Of a DNA stretch of 41,114 nt, positions 32,681-41,114 are shown piece by piece. The stretch comes from Candidatus Babelota bacterium. GTDB taxonomy: Bacteria; Babelota; Babeliae; Babelales; Babelaceae. The stretch spans positions 1 to 41,114 of the forward strand of contig PLTG01000065.1 in assembly GCA_003165355.1 (NCBI GenBank), read 5' to 3'. How positions within the stretch are numbered: the stretch's first letter is position 1; every line of letters begins with the position of its first letter. A model generated the notes under the pieces. It did not search any database, was not told the DNA's origin, and saw only the letters and a list, made by a program, of their open reading frames with translations. The translations under genes were made by a program, and so were the position numbers.

Positions 32681-33046
32681 ATGCAAAAGATACTCTATGT
32701 TTTAGCGCTTGTGGCGCTTTCATGTCACGCGGGGATATTGGTTGACAAGGGGGAAGGCCCTATCATTGCCTCAGGGATAATTACCGCATCAATGGTACTT
32801 ATTGTATATGATGTTTTGAAAACGTATCAGCCCGTTATAGCCCCCACGCAGGAGCAAAAGCTTAAGTACGCTGAGGTCAAAAGCAAGCGTGAGGAGATAG
32901 AGACAAAAGATGCTCTATGCGAATGTCTCTTGGTTAAGAAAAAACTAAAAGATACAGATTGTACAGATATCATAAATAAATTTATCATGCGATTTAGTCA
33001 AGAAGAATATATTACCATTCAAAATCGCGCCAACAAACTCGTTTAA
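32681..33046 (+). CDS. small membrane protein with signal peptide, paralog of the next gene
   Basis: The ATG at 32681 follows GAGGGAG; an upstream TTG at 32645 is rejected. The 121 residues comprise a signal peptide, a hydrophobic span (GPIIASGIITASMVLIVYDVL), a Lys/Glu-rich coiled-coil-like stretch and a C-terminal part with cysteines at CECLLV and DCTD. The same order of span, charged helix, xCLL and DCxDxxNxF occurs in the next gene, so the two are tandem paralogs. No known family recognised. Confidence 0.72.
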   Translation: MQKILYVLALVALSCHAGILVDKGEGPIIASGIITASMVLIVYDVLKTYQPVIAPTQEQKLKYAEVKSKREEIETKDALCECLLVKKKLKDTDCTDIINKFIMRFSQEEYITIQNRANKLV

Positions 33047-33069
33047 AGTATCATTATTTAGGGAAAAAT

Positions 33070-33489
33070 ATGAAAAAATTAATAACAAGCTTTTTGCTAT
33101 TTTTAACACCTTATTCTTATGCAGAATTTGATAGTAAAAATCTCAAGTCAGGAATTGTCACTGGTGTTATGATATACGTAACATTCCATCTATTTGAAAC
33201 TTTTTTAGCTCATGCTTGGAAAATTGAAGAGCAAATGCTTGATCAGAAGAAGGCGAGCCAAGAGCGTAAAGTATTAGAAATAAAGGGAGAGCTTGAGATC
33301 TGCTTATTAAATCATAATAAGTATGCAGGCAACCCAGATTTAGTAAACGGGGTTCCGCGTGATTGCGTGGACCTTTATAATCAATTTCTTGTAAAAGCGG
33401 GCACGGTTGAGGCCGATGAGATGATCAAACGGTATAAAGAGCAGGTTATCATACCAAAAGAAGTAGACGATCTTTACAAAAATCGATAA
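33070..33489 (+). CDS. small membrane protein, paralog of the previous gene
   Basis: A 139-residue protein with signal peptide (cleavage near SYAEF), span (SGIVTGVMIYVTFHLFETFL), a charged helix (EEQMLDQKKASQERKVLEIKG) and the cysteine-containing part EICLL and DCVDLYNQF. It lies 23 bases downstream of its paralog and 61 bases upstream of hppA. Conserved cysteines in both may form a disulfide in the periplasm or outside the cell. Confidence 0.72.
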   Translation: MKKLITSFLLFLTPYSYAEFDSKNLKSGIVTGVMIYVTFHLFETFLAHAWKIEEQMLDQKKASQERKVLEIKGELEICLLNHNKYAGNPDLVNGVPRDCVDLYNQFLVKAGTVEADEMIKRYKEQVIIPKEVDDLYKNR

Positions 33490-33550
33490 GCCTATTAGTA
33501 TAAAAAAGATATTTTATTTCGTTAAAAAGTATTATTATTACGGAGATTTC

Positions 33551-35545
33551 ATGACTGAACTATTTGTCCCATTTTGGGCGATGATAAGTGGTCTTACAGG
33601 CCTGTGCACAGTAGCACTCTTATTATATTATATTACGTCCTTAAAGGTTGATGATAAAAAGGCGCTCGATATCGCGCGCGCGATTCGCCTTGGCGCAATG
33701 ACCTTTTTGCGTGAAGAATATTCTATTATCGGGCTTGTCATAGCCTTTGTTGCTGCACTACTCGTGGCAGTAAGTTCATGGGTGACTGCAGTCTGCTTCT
33801 TGGCAGGATCTCTCTTTTCACTCATGACCGGGCTTATCGGTATGCACGCAGCTACCCTAGCGAACGTACGCACTGCAATTGCTGCTAAAAACCATGGTGA
33901 GCGCTCTGCTTTCTTAGTCGCTTTCTTTGGTGGCGGCGTCATGGGTATCACGGTAGCAAGCTTTGGGGTAATCGGCGTAGGCGGCGTACTTTATTTCATG
34001 CTCCATATGCCTAATTTCCCGGTATTGTTTACCGCCTTTGGTGTAGGTGCATCGCTTGTTGCATTCTTTGCGCGTGTTGGTGGCGGTATCTACACTAAAT
34101 CAGCAGACGTAGGTGCAGACCTTGTCGGTAAATTAGAAGCAAATATCCCTGAAGATGATCCACGTAACCCGGCAGTTATTGCCGATAACGTAGGTGACTG
34201 CGTGGGCGACACCGCGGGTATGGGCGCCGATATTTATGAATCATACGTGACAGCAATGGTCTCTTCTATTTTACTTGCCGCGTCACATGAAAAATATATG
34301 GGCCTTACTGAATATATTACTTTTCCATTAATGGTATCGGTAATCGGTCTTTTTAGTTCTCTTATTGGCCTGGCTTCGGTGCTTATTTTAAAAAGCAGCT
34401 CAGCAACATTGTTACGTAACTCAACCTATGTAGCGCTTTCCATATTTTTAGCAGCTACCGCTTATTACATGAACGTTATGCATATAGACTTTGTCCTATA
34501 TACCGCGTTGGTAATCGGTTGCTTGAGTGGCGTTGTGATTGGTCTTATTACCGAATATTATACTTCTGCAAGCCCTATTGAAAAATTGGCAAAAATTTCA
34601 CAATCTGGTGCTGCGACAAATATTATCTACGGTCTTTCTATCGGCATGGAATCGGTAGTTATGCCTATGATATTCTTAGCAGGCAGCGTTGTCTGTGCAT
34701 TCACCTATGGCGGCGGCGTTTTTGGCGTTTCATTAGCAGCTGTTGCTATGTTGGCAACCGTTGGTATCACCATGACTGTTGATGCATACGGCCCTATTGC
34801 AGATAATGCTGGTGGTATTGCAGAGATGGCAGGTTTTGGTAAAAATGTTCGTGCAATTACTGACAAACTTGATTCGTTAGGTAACACAACTGCAGCTATT
34901 GGCAAAGGCTTTGCTATCGGTTCTGCAGCACTTGCAGCACTGAGCGTATTTGCGGTATTCAAAGTTGAAGCTGGTATCGAATCACTCGATTTACTTAACC
35001 CGCTCGTATTGGCCGGTATCTTTATCGGCGCTGCTATGCCTTTCTGGATCTCTGCGTTAACCATGCGTTCAGTCGGTGAGGCTGCGCTTAAAATGGTAGT
35101 TGAGGTTCGCCGTCAATTCAAAGAAATTCCTGGCATTATGGAAGGTACTGCTCAGCCTGACTATGAACGTTGCATTGCTATTAGTACAAAGGCGTCATTG
35201 CGTGAAATGATCCTACCGGGCGTTATTACCGTCTCTGTTCCTGTTATCATTAAAACGGTATTTGCAGGGGTTGCCGGCATACAGATGCTTGGTGGCTTAC
35301 TTGTGGGTGCGACGGTATGTGGTATCGCACTTGCCTTAATGATGGCAAATGGTGGTGGCGCATGGGACAATGCTAAAAAATATATCGAATCAGGCCATTT
35401 TGGCGGCAAGGGCTCTGATGCTCACCATGCTGCGATTATTGGCGACACGGTTGGTGACCCTTTTAAAGACACTTCCGGCCCTGCGCTTAATATTTTGATT
35501 AAGCTCATGTCGATGGTAGCGCTACTGCTTGTAGCACTTAAATAA
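33551..35545 (+). CDS. hppA: membrane pyrophosphatase, K+-dependent type
   Basis: The enzyme pumps H+ or Na+ across the membrane using pyrophosphate. The 664-residue protein has about 16 spans. The pyrophosphate site is visible: [52 protein letters not shown], then [14 protein letters not shown] near the end. [16 protein letters not shown] has Ala448 and Gly451 where K+-independent enzymes have Lys and Thr, so K+ dependence is predicted. H+ versus Na+ cannot be settled by eye. Ribosome binding site GGAG; followed by a very strong terminator. Confidence 0.95.
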   Translation: MTELFVPFWAMISGLTGLCTVALLLYYITSLKVDDKKALDIARAIRLGAMTFLREEYSIIGLVIAFVAALLVAVSSWVTAVCFLAGSLFSLMTGLIGMHAATLANVRTAIAAKNHGERSAFLVAFFGGGVMGITVASFGVIGVGGVLYFMLHMPNFPVLFTAFGVGASLVAFFARVGGGIYTKSADVGADLVGKLEANIPEDDPRNPAVIADNVGDCVGDTAGMGADIYESYVTAMVSSILLAASHEKYMGLTEYITFPLMVSVIGLFSSLIGLASVLILKSSSATLLRNSTYVALSIFLAATAYYMNVMHIDFVLYTALVIGCLSGVVIGLITEYYTSASPIEKLAKISQSGAATNIIYGLSIGMESVVMPMIFLAGSVVCAFTYGGGVFGVSLAAVAMLATVGITMTVDAYGPIADNAGGIAEMAGFGKNVRAITDKLDSLGNTTAAIGKGFAIGSAALAALSVFAVFKVEAGIESLDLLNPLVLAGIFIGAAMPFWISALTMRSVGEAALKMVVEVRRQFKEIPGIMEGTAQPDYERCIAISTKASLREMILPGVITVSVPVIIKTVFAGVAGIQMLGGLLVGATVCGIALALMMANGGGAWDNAKKYIESGHFGGKGSDAHHAAIIGDTVGDPFKDTSGPALNILIKLMSMVALLLVALK

Positions 35546-35551
35546 GTAAAC

Positions 35552-35583
35552 AAAAAGGCCCGGAAATTTCCGGGCCTTTTTTT
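35552..35583. terminator. strong bidirectional terminator after hppA
   Basis: AAAAAGGCCCGGAAA and TTTCCGGGCCTTTTT form a perfect palindrome of 15 bp or more, followed by T. Confidence 0.95.
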
Positions 35584-35584
35584 A

Positions 35585-35866
35585 TCATAAGTTATTCTGG
35601 ATAGTGTTGACGTACCACATAACGGCGAACGTGTTGAAATTCGAACCATTAATGATGGGAAGGGTAAATGCATCGTGAGAATTATTGCCCGCGCATTTTT
35701 GGTTATGGAGCTCTATACCCTTTCTGGCGCGATTTAGCTGGCCAGCTTGGCTCGATTGATGTGTCTTATAGGCAGAAGAATGTTTTGCCGGTTTAATTTT
35801 TGCATGGTTAGCGCACAAAAGTGTGCTTGCGCAAAAAATTGTGGTGAGAAGAAATAGTTTTTTCAT
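35585..35866 (-). CDS. small secreted protein, function unknown
   Basis: A 93-residue protein with a signal peptide ([19 protein letters not shown], then NHAKIK). The mature part is basic and Ser/His/Lys-rich, followed by a C-terminal hydrophobic stretch. It is convergent with hppA and shares its terminator. No family recognised. Confidence 0.65.
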   Translation of the reverse strand: MKKLFLLTTIFCASTLLCANHAKIKPAKHSSAYKTHQSSQAGQLNRARKGIELHNQKCAGNNSHDAFTLPIINGSNFNTFAVMWYVNTIQNNL

Positions 35867-35891
35867 ATTTTTTTAGGGTTAAAGATTTAAC

Positions 35892-36174
35892 ATGAATTCA
35901 CGAAACTATATCATTTTAGCCAGATGATTGGAAAATTGCCAATAAGCCCGACGACATTTTTTGTTTGGCAGCAGTTGAAGTGCTTTCGGCTGATAATAAA
36001 AGGCTGCGCACGTACCATGCCACGCATCAATTTCTCAAATACCTGAAAGGCATCCTCCGAAATAAGGCGATTAAAGATCCGCAGGGACGCGCGATTAAGG
36101 GGATCTCTTTCTTTTCGTGGGATGGAGAAAATATGATTTTTAAGCGTATAGAAAATGGTAAGTTTGTGTATTAA
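35892..36174 (+). pseudogene. small gene with a probable frameshift
   Basis: An ATG at 35892 opens MNSRNYIILAR and meets TGA at 35925. A frame starting right after TAG at 35917 carries on as DDWKIANKPDDIFCLAAVEVLSADNKRLRTYHA (in outline) to the stop at 36174 and looks like real protein: SFFSWDGENMIFKRIENGKFVY. It has no good start of its own. One extra or missing base near 35917-35925 would join the two pieces into about 90 residues. It could also start at a TTG at 35965. A natural frameshift, an assembly error and a non-ATG start are all possible. Confidence 0.5.
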
Positions 36175-36178
36175 AAAT

Positions 36179-36203
36179 AAAGGCCCCAAAAAAAGGGGCC
36201 TTT
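36179..36203. terminator. bidirectional terminator
   Basis: AAAGGCCCC and GGGGCCTTT form a 9-bp stem around seven A. It serves the gene before it and the thioredoxin-like gene after it. Confidence 0.85.
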
Positions 36204-36225
36204 AAATTTTAAAAAAAGAATATTT

Positions 36226-36777
36226 TTATGCTGCAGGAGCTGCTGCTGGTGCTGACGCAGGTCTCATTTTGCCTTTCATAGCAGGTTTGGCCATATCTTT
36301 TGTAGATTTAGCTGCAGCAGGTGCAGGTGCTGCTGATTCAGACGCGCGTGGTAAATGGCCTCTGCCCAGTGAGTTAAGAACTTCTTGACGTAACGCTTCT
36401 TGTGAAAGTGCGCCAGATTTTTTAGTTATAAAGAGAGTTGTAGGTAATCCAGAAACATTAAAAGTCCGCGCGAGATCTTGAAGCTCAGGTTCTGCGGTAT
36501 TGACAGACAAGAAGGTTGCTTGCCCTTGCATCTCTTGAGACACTTTTTCAAAATCTGGGGCCATTTTTGTGCAATATGAGCATGAGGGCGAATGGAATTT
36601 AACGACATACGTGCCACTTTTTCCTAATGCCTTATCAAATTCATCTTCAGACTTAATTTCTGTGTAGCCCTTTTTTGATTCTGATTTTTTCATGCTCGAT
36701 TTCGCTTTTGCCGCTTCAAGCTGCGGTGCAAGCGTTAACAAAGTAATAGTAAGCGCAAGCAGGTGAAGATTTTTCAT
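36226..36777 (-). CDS. exported thioredoxin-like protein with Ala/Pro/Lys-rich tail
   Basis: The ATG at 36777 has GGGAG at the right distance; a further ATG 15 bases upstream lies on that ribosome binding site. The 183-residue protein has a signal peptide (cleavage near LEAAKA), a basic linker and a thioredoxin domain: VKFHSPSCSYCTKMAPDFEKV with the redox pair Cys66-Cys69 and cis-Pro112 (GLPTT). The last 45 residues are rich in Ala, Pro and Lys. The fold would suit thiol-disulfide exchange in the periplasm or outside. The CSYC pair differs from the classic CGPC of cytoplasmic thioredoxin. Confidence 0.88.
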   Translation of the reverse strand: MKNLHLLALTITLLTLAPQLEAAKAKSSMKKSESKKGYTEIKSEDEFDKALGKSGTYVVKFHSPSCSYCTKMAPDFEKVSQEMQGQATFLSVNTAEPELQDLARTFNVSGLPTTLFITKKSGALSQEALRQEVLNSLGRGHLPRASESAAPAPAAAKSTKDMAKPAMKGKMRPASAPAAAPAA

Positions 36778-37060
36778 AAATAGTTCTCCCATGATTTTAA
36801 AAAAATAATACTAGCTCAAGCATACACAATCTGTTATGGGTGAATGCAATGTATATTTTTTATAATTACAAACTTGATTAAACCCGTGTGCTAAATAGAA
36901 TAAAAATGGACAATATATTTTGAAAAAAAAAATTATAATTTTTGTTGATTCTCCGGTATCGAACTGATACATTATCTAAGTACCTAAATTTTGCGATCTA
37001 TTCAGATTGAATAGATTTTTTGTTTTATTTTTCCAGTGAATGTCGATTGGTGAGGGATGT
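36778..37060 (+). promoter_or_regulatory. nrdA leader region with promoter, palindrome and terminator-like hairpin
   Basis: TTGATT (36874-36879), 16 bases, TAGAAT (36896-36901) is a plausible promoter. A palindrome GTATC-GAACT-GATAC lies at 36956-36970. At 36996-37021, ATCTATTCA and TGAATAGAT pair around GAT and are followed by six T, a terminator-like hairpin 40 bases before nrdA. No NrdR box pair (ACAC-AT-rich-GTGT) is seen. Confidence 0.5.
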
Positions 37061-39559
37061 ATGGATGTACAAAAAACAGTTTCGACGACTGGAACGATGG
37101 CTTTTGCGTCATCGTCAGTAGTGTCGGTAGTAAAAAAACGTGATGGTCGAACATTTTCATTTGATCACCAAAAGATATATGCACTGTTACAGCGTGCTAC
37201 TTTTGGATACACAGATGTAATTTCTTCTGATCTTATTATGCAAGAGATGTTGCGTAATTTATTTGATGGTATCAGCACCAGCGATGTATTAAAAGCATTG
37301 ATTTTGGCTGCAGTCACCTTTATAGAGAAAGATCCTGCTTACAGTATTGTAGCAGCACGCTTACTACAACAAAAACTTTTTCGTGAGCTGGGGGGGAAAG
37401 TCCGCTCACAACAGGAATATGAATTACGCTACCGTCATATTTTTATTGAAAATATAGTTCGTGGTTGCCAAGATAATCTTTTGAGCAAGCAGATGTTAGA
37501 GTTTGATTTAGAGCGATTAGCAGATGCGTTGGTTATTGAACGCGACTCACTGTTGCAGTATACCGGCATGCAAACATTGTATGAACGCTACCTGTTGCGT
37601 TACCAAGGCGAGCGCTACGAAACAGTGCAAGCATTTTGGATGCGCATAGCTATGGGGTTGTCTCTGAACGAAGTGAATAAAAATGAATGCGCTTTAGAAT
37701 TTTACGAAATTCTTTCAAAGCTCTATTATATTCCCTCAACGCCGACATTGTTCCATTCAGGGCTACCTGTTGCGCAATTAAGCTCATGCTACCTATCAAC
37801 GGTTAATGACGACTTGCATCACATTTTCAAATGCATGGGTGATAACGCGCAGCTTTCTAAATGGGCCGGCGGTATCGGTACCGATTGGACTAATATTCGT
37901 GGCACAGGCGCTTATATTAAAAGTATTAAAGCAACAAGCCAGGGCATTGTTCCTTATCTTAAAATCGCTAACGATATTGTAGTTGCTATTACACGCAGCG
38001 GCATTAGACGCGGTGGTAAATGTGCCTACTTAGAAGTATGGCATATTGATATTGAAGATTTCCTCGATTTACGTAGAAATACGGGTGACGACCGTCGACG
38101 TACGCATGATATGAACACGGCAAGCTGGGTGCCTGATCTTTTTATGAAGCGTGTAACCAACGATGAAAATTGGACACTCTTTTCGCCACATGAAACGCCA
38201 GATCTTCATGATTTGTACGGTAAAGCATTTGAGCAACGTTATGAATATTATGAGGCTCAAGCGCGTGAAGGCAGAATGGAGTTACATCAAGTAATGCCCG
38301 CCAAACAGTTATGGCGTAAAATGTTAACGCGTCTGTTTGAAACGGGTCATCCATGGATCACGTTTAAAGATCCATGTAATATCCGTTCGCCGCAGGATCA
38401 TGCTGGTGTGGTTCACTCATCAAATTTATGCACAGAAATTACTCTTAATACTTCAGAGACAGAAACTGCAGTATGTAATCTTGGCTCAGTAAACTTGGAA
38501 CGTTTAGTATCTGAAAAGGGCTTGGACATCGTTGAACTGCAAAAAACAGTAACCAGCGCTGTACGTATGCTTGATAATGTGATCGACTTGAACTTTTACC
38601 CAACTAAAGAGGCAGAACAATCGAACAAAAAGCATCGTCCTGTTGGCCTTGGGCTTATGGGGTTCCAGGATGCTTTATGCAAAATGAATATCTCTTTTGC
38701 TTCAGAAAAAGCGCTACAATTTGCTGATGAAAGCATGGAGCATATCTCGTACTTTGCGATAAAAGCATCGAGCGATTTAGCTGCTGAACGGGGAGCATAT
38801 CCATCGTTTAAAGGTTCTAAGTGGGACCGCGGTATCTTTCCATTAGATACTATCGATCTACTTGAGCAAGAACGTGGCATGCCGGTATTAGTCTCTCGCG
38901 AGCAGCGTCTGGATTGGGCATCGCTTAAAGAGCGTGTTAAAGCGCAGGGCATGCGCAACTCTAATACTATGGCTATTGCGCCGACAGCGACCATCTCAAC
39001 AATTGCTGGTTGCTACCCGTGCATTGAGCCTATGTATAAAAATATGTACGTTAAATCGAACGTGAGTGGGGAATTTACCGTTATTAATAGTTATTTAGTG
39101 AGTGATCTGAAAGAGCTTGGTCTTTGGAACCAAGAGATGGTCGACGACATTAAATATCGTGACGGTGATTTAACGCAGATTACCAGAATCCCGCTTGCTA
39201 TCCGTGAAAAACATTTGACGGCATTTGAACTTGATGCAGAATGGTTAATTAAAATTACGGCTGCACGTGGTAAGTGGATCGACCAAAGCCAGTCTCATAA
39301 TGTCTTTATAAAAGGTGTTTCTGGTAAGAAGCTGGATGATGTGTATCGTGCGGCATGGAACTGTGGTCTTAAAACAACCTACTATCTCCGTTCGCTTGGC
39401 GCTACGCAGATTGAAAAATCGACACTCAATGCTAAAGAGTATGGGTTCACGCAAAAACGTGATACCGCATCTGAGGCAGCGCCGATTGAAGAGCTTTCAG
39501 CTGCCGAGTTGCCTAAAGCATGTTCGATTGAAAATCCGGAATGTGAATCATGTCAATAA
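37061..39559 (+). CDS. nrdA: ribonucleoside-diphosphate reductase, large subunit (class I)
   Basis: NrdA reduces NDPs to dNDPs with a radical delivered from NrdB. The ATG at 37061 follows GAGGG; an ATG at 37040 has no ribosome binding site. The 832-residue protein begins with an ATP cone (about 20-110, VVKKRDGRTFSFDHQKIYALL), the allosteric on-off site. Cys243 in LSSCYLST and the NLCTE triad (Asn455, Cys457, Glu459) form the active site, and NSNTMAIAPTATIS and GCYPCIEPMY are typical. It ends in CESC, the redox-active tail for thioredoxin. nrdB follows 15 bases later. Confidence 0.95.
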   Translation: MDVQKTVSTTGTMAFASSSVVSVVKKRDGRTFSFDHQKIYALLQRATFGYTDVISSDLIMQEMLRNLFDGISTSDVLKALILAAVTFIEKDPAYSIVAARLLQQKLFRELGGKVRSQQEYELRYRHIFIENIVRGCQDNLLSKQMLEFDLERLADALVIERDSLLQYTGMQTLYERYLLRYQGERYETVQAFWMRIAMGLSLNEVNKNECALEFYEILSKLYYIPSTPTLFHSGLPVAQLSSCYLSTVNDDLHHIFKCMGDNAQLSKWAGGIGTDWTNIRGTGAYIKSIKATSQGIVPYLKIANDIVVAITRSGIRRGGKCAYLEVWHIDIEDFLDLRRNTGDDRRRTHDMNTASWVPDLFMKRVTNDENWTLFSPHETPDLHDLYGKAFEQRYEYYEAQAREGRMELHQVMPAKQLWRKMLTRLFETGHPWITFKDPCNIRSPQDHAGVVHSSNLCTEITLNTSETETAVCNLGSVNLERLVSEKGLDIVELQKTVTSAVRMLDNVIDLNFYPTKEAEQSNKKHRPVGLGLMGFQDALCKMNISFASEKALQFADESMEHISYFAIKASSDLAAERGAYPSFKGSKWDRGIFPLDTIDLLEQERGMPVLVSREQRLDWASLKERVKAQGMRNSNTMAIAPTATISTIAGCYPCIEPMYKNMYVKSNVSGEFTVINSYLVSDLKELGLWNQEMVDDIKYRDGDLTQITRIPLAIREKHLTAFELDAEWLIKITAARGKWIDQSQSHNVFIKGVSGKKLDDVYRAAWNCGLKTTYYLRSLGATQIEKSTLNAKEYGFTQKRDTASEAAPIEELSAAELPKACSIENPECESCQ

Positions 39560-39574
39560 TAATAAAGGGTCGTC

Positions 39575-40597
39575 ATGACGACGTTTAATAATCAGAATAA
39601 GAATAGTATCATCAATAATGGGCATATGGACCCAAATAAAATCTTGCCGATGCGTTACACATGGGCACGGCAACATTACAAAGACGGCATTGCGAATAAC
39701 TGGACTCCAGAAGAGATCGGGATGCAGCAGGATGTTGAACAGTGGAAATCTACCACGGTATTAACAGAATCTGAGCGCCGGCTTATTCTATGGAACCTTG
39801 GTTTTTTCGCAACGGCAGAATCATTAACGGCGAATAATATCGTACTTGCGGTATATAAGCATGTGACCAACCCTGAATGCAGACAGTATATGTTGCGCCA
39901 GGCGTATGAAGAAGCCGTGCATACCGATACGTTTATCTATTGTTGTGATTCTCTTGGGCTAGATCCTGAACAGATTTACACGATGTATTTAACCATTCCA
40001 TCTATCAAAGAAAAAGATGACTTTGTGGTTAACCTCACTAAATCTATCTTTGATCCGCGCTTTGAAATTAAAAATAGTGCTGATATCCAGAAATTTTTAC
40101 ATGACCTTGTCGGGTATTATGTGATCATGGAAGGGATATTCTTCTATGCCGGTTTTGCGATGATGCTTGCGTTACGTAGACAAAATAAAATGGTTGGTAT
40201 CGGCCAGCAATTTGAATACATTATGCGTGATGAAAGCATCCACTTGGCTTTTGGGTGTGATTTAATTAACACTATTAAAGCCGAAAACCCAGAAGTATGG
40301 ACGCCTGAGTTTCAACGCAATATCATCGATTTGATCAAAAAAGCGGTTGAACTAGAATGTACTTACGCACATGATGCGTGTCCGCAGGGGCTACTTGGCA
40401 TCAATGCACAGCAGTTTAGTGAGTATGTTGAGCATATTGCTGACCGTCGCTTAGCGCGCATCGGGCTGCCTGAGCAGTATCATAAAGACAACCCGTTCCC
40501 TTGGCTTTCACAGGCTACCGATTTAAACAAAGAGAAGAATTTCTTTGAAACTCGTGTGACTGAATATCAGACTGCCGGCTCGCTTGAGTGGGAATAA
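39575..40597 (+). CDS. nrdB: ribonucleotide reductase small subunit, tyrosine-less class Ic type
   Basis: NrdB makes the radical initiator with a dinuclear metal site. Ligands are Glu82 (TAESLTANN), Glu113 and His116 (EEAVHTDTF), Glu186 (IMEGIFFYAG), Glu220 and His223 (DESIHLAFG). The residue four after His116, which is the radical tyrosine in class Ia and Ib enzymes, is Phe120. The first ligand is Glu rather than Asp. Both features are those of Chlamydia trachomatis NrdB, which uses a Mn/Fe cofactor without a tyrosyl radical. The 340-residue length is typical. It pairs with the ATP-cone NrdA upstream. Confidence 0.95.
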   Translation: MTTFNNQNKNSIINNGHMDPNKILPMRYTWARQHYKDGIANNWTPEEIGMQQDVEQWKSTTVLTESERRLILWNLGFFATAESLTANNIVLAVYKHVTNPECRQYMLRQAYEEAVHTDTFIYCCDSLGLDPEQIYTMYLTIPSIKEKDDFVVNLTKSIFDPRFEIKNSADIQKFLHDLVGYYVIMEGIFFYAGFAMMLALRRQNKMVGIGQQFEYIMRDESIHLAFGCDLINTIKAENPEVWTPEFQRNIIDLIKKAVELECTYAHDACPQGLLGINAQQFSEYVEHIADRRLARIGLPEQYHKDNPFPWLSQATDLNKEKNFFETRVTEYQTAGSLEWE

Positions 40598-40612
40598 GTC
40601 ACCAAAAGTGTC

Positions 40613-40632
40613 ATCCTCGCGCATGCGGGGAT
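40613..40632. repeat. REP-like hairpin after nrdB
   Basis: ATCCTCGC and GCGGGGAT pair (one mismatch) around GCAT. The sequence type (CATCC..CGCATGCGGGGATCC) is different from the other hairpins in the window. It may end the nrdAB transcript. Confidence 0.6.
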
Positions 40633-40682
40633 CCACGCTTATTAGGTAAAAATCGAGTAAATAAATTCTGAGCAATCGTAAT

Positions 40683-40994
40683 TTACTCTGCGTTTCGCTC
40701 GCATTGTCCGTAATGCTTTCTAATACACCGGATAAACATTAAACCGCTGCTGCCAAGAAGTATACAGCTGCTTACTATAAAGTGCTCAGGTGGTGTTGTG
40801 GGCGATCTAACACATGAACTAACATATGCAGTTCCCCCAGCTATGCCAAGAAGCAATGATGCATCGTAAGCGCGCCATATGAGACGGCTTCTTTGAGTTG
40901 CTTGAGGCACTAAAGCATTATCTTCAGGGGTATCCAAACAAAGTATTTGTGATGTACTTATGCACGCAAGTGCTAATAAGATATTTTTGAACAT
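40683..40994 (-). CDS. small membrane protein with signal peptide, function unknown
   Basis: A 103-residue protein with a cleavable-looking leader (MFKNILLALACISTSQILC), then two hydrophobic spans (ASLLLGIAGGTAYVSSCV, FIVSSCILLGSSGLMFIRCI). Several cysteines lie in or beside the spans. It stands alone at the right end, with ribosome binding site AGGAGAG. The remaining 120 bases to the window end show only its upstream region. Confidence 0.7.
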   Translation of the reverse strand: MFKNILLALACISTSQILCLDTPEDNALVPQATQRSRLIWRAYDASLLLGIAGGTAYVSSCVRSPTTPPEHFIVSSCILLGSSGLMFIRCIRKHYGQCERNAE

Positions 40995-41114
40995 ATTTCT
41001 CTCCTGGAACTATAGAATCACTTTAATCTATATCAGATCCGCTAGTAGCATGCATACTGGTATAATTGGCTTGTTGTAAATATGAAATAGACTTTCGTTG
41101 AGGCTGAAATTGCT

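Noticed and set aside
33628-35409. Long antisense open frames within hppA
   Set aside because: They are shadows of the Ala/Gly/Val-rich hppA codons and have no ribosome binding sites or recognisable domains.
36778-37060. Riboswitch before nrdA
   Set aside because: No conserved aptamer core (for example of the cobalamin type) was recognised; only a simple terminator-like hairpin is present.

Overview
The window looks like part of the chromosome of an obligate, host-dependent bacterium, most plausibly a member of Candidatus Dependentiae (TM6, Babeliae). This is inferred from content, not from a marker-gene tree. Conserved housekeeping genes are interleaved with many short genes that start with a signal peptide, and several of these carry eukaryote-like modules: F-box-like motifs, leucine-rich repeats, ankyrin repeats and a caspase-fold protease. 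The proton- or sodium-pumping pyrophosphatase, the tandem alanine/glycine symporters and a Chlamydia-type ribonucleotide reductase also fit an intracellular life. No rRNA, tRNA or CRISPR array was seen.

Region by region. 1-2.6 kb: a caspase-like protein cut by the window edge, facing prmC and a small membrane protein. 2.56-3.25 kb: a gene-free block of REP-like hairpins and direct repeats. 7.56-3.25 kb (leftward): one tightly packed run rnhB, a HAS-barrel-like gene, ftsY and three paralogous secreted proteins, two ending in an F-box-like motif. 7.65-9.7 kb: a Xre-type regulator with a protease-like domain lacking its serine, then a secreted protein built of repeats resembling LacI-type helix-turn-helix units. 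10.7-11.6 kb: rpsF-rpsR. 12.8-15 kb: a small secreted protein overlapping umuD-umuC. 15-17.1 kb: small secreted proteins and a decayed duplicate of the umuC tail and its neighbour. 17.4-19.2 kb: typA. 19.36-19.73 kb: a GIY-YIG nuclease gene enclosed by a perfect 35-bp inverted repeat made of REP-like sequence. 19.8-26.9 kb: an ankyrin protein, truA, a GNAT-type lipoprotein, gpmI, rsmE, tsaB, a 59-residue zinc-ribbon protein, a second HTH-like repeat protein and ruvX. 27-31.1 kb: two AGCS symporters, the second fused in frame to a complete MurE ligase. 31.1-33.5 kb: secreted proteins, including an F-box/LRR protein. 33.5-35.5 kb: hppA. 35.6-36.8 kb: small secreted proteins, a likely frameshifted gene and a periplasmic thioredoxin-like protein. 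37-40.6 kb: nrdA-nrdB, with NrdB of the class Ic (tyrosine-less) type.

The genes suggest a cell that imports alanine or glycine, still makes peptidoglycan with meso-diaminopimelate, conserves energy from pyrophosphate, makes deoxynucleotides with a radical enzyme resistant to host oxidants, and exports many proteins that could act on a protist host. The strongest candidates for something undescribed are the GIY-YIG/inverted-repeat cassette with related solitary hairpins in the same window, the AGCS-MurE fusion, and the secreted family of HTH-like repeats present at four loci.
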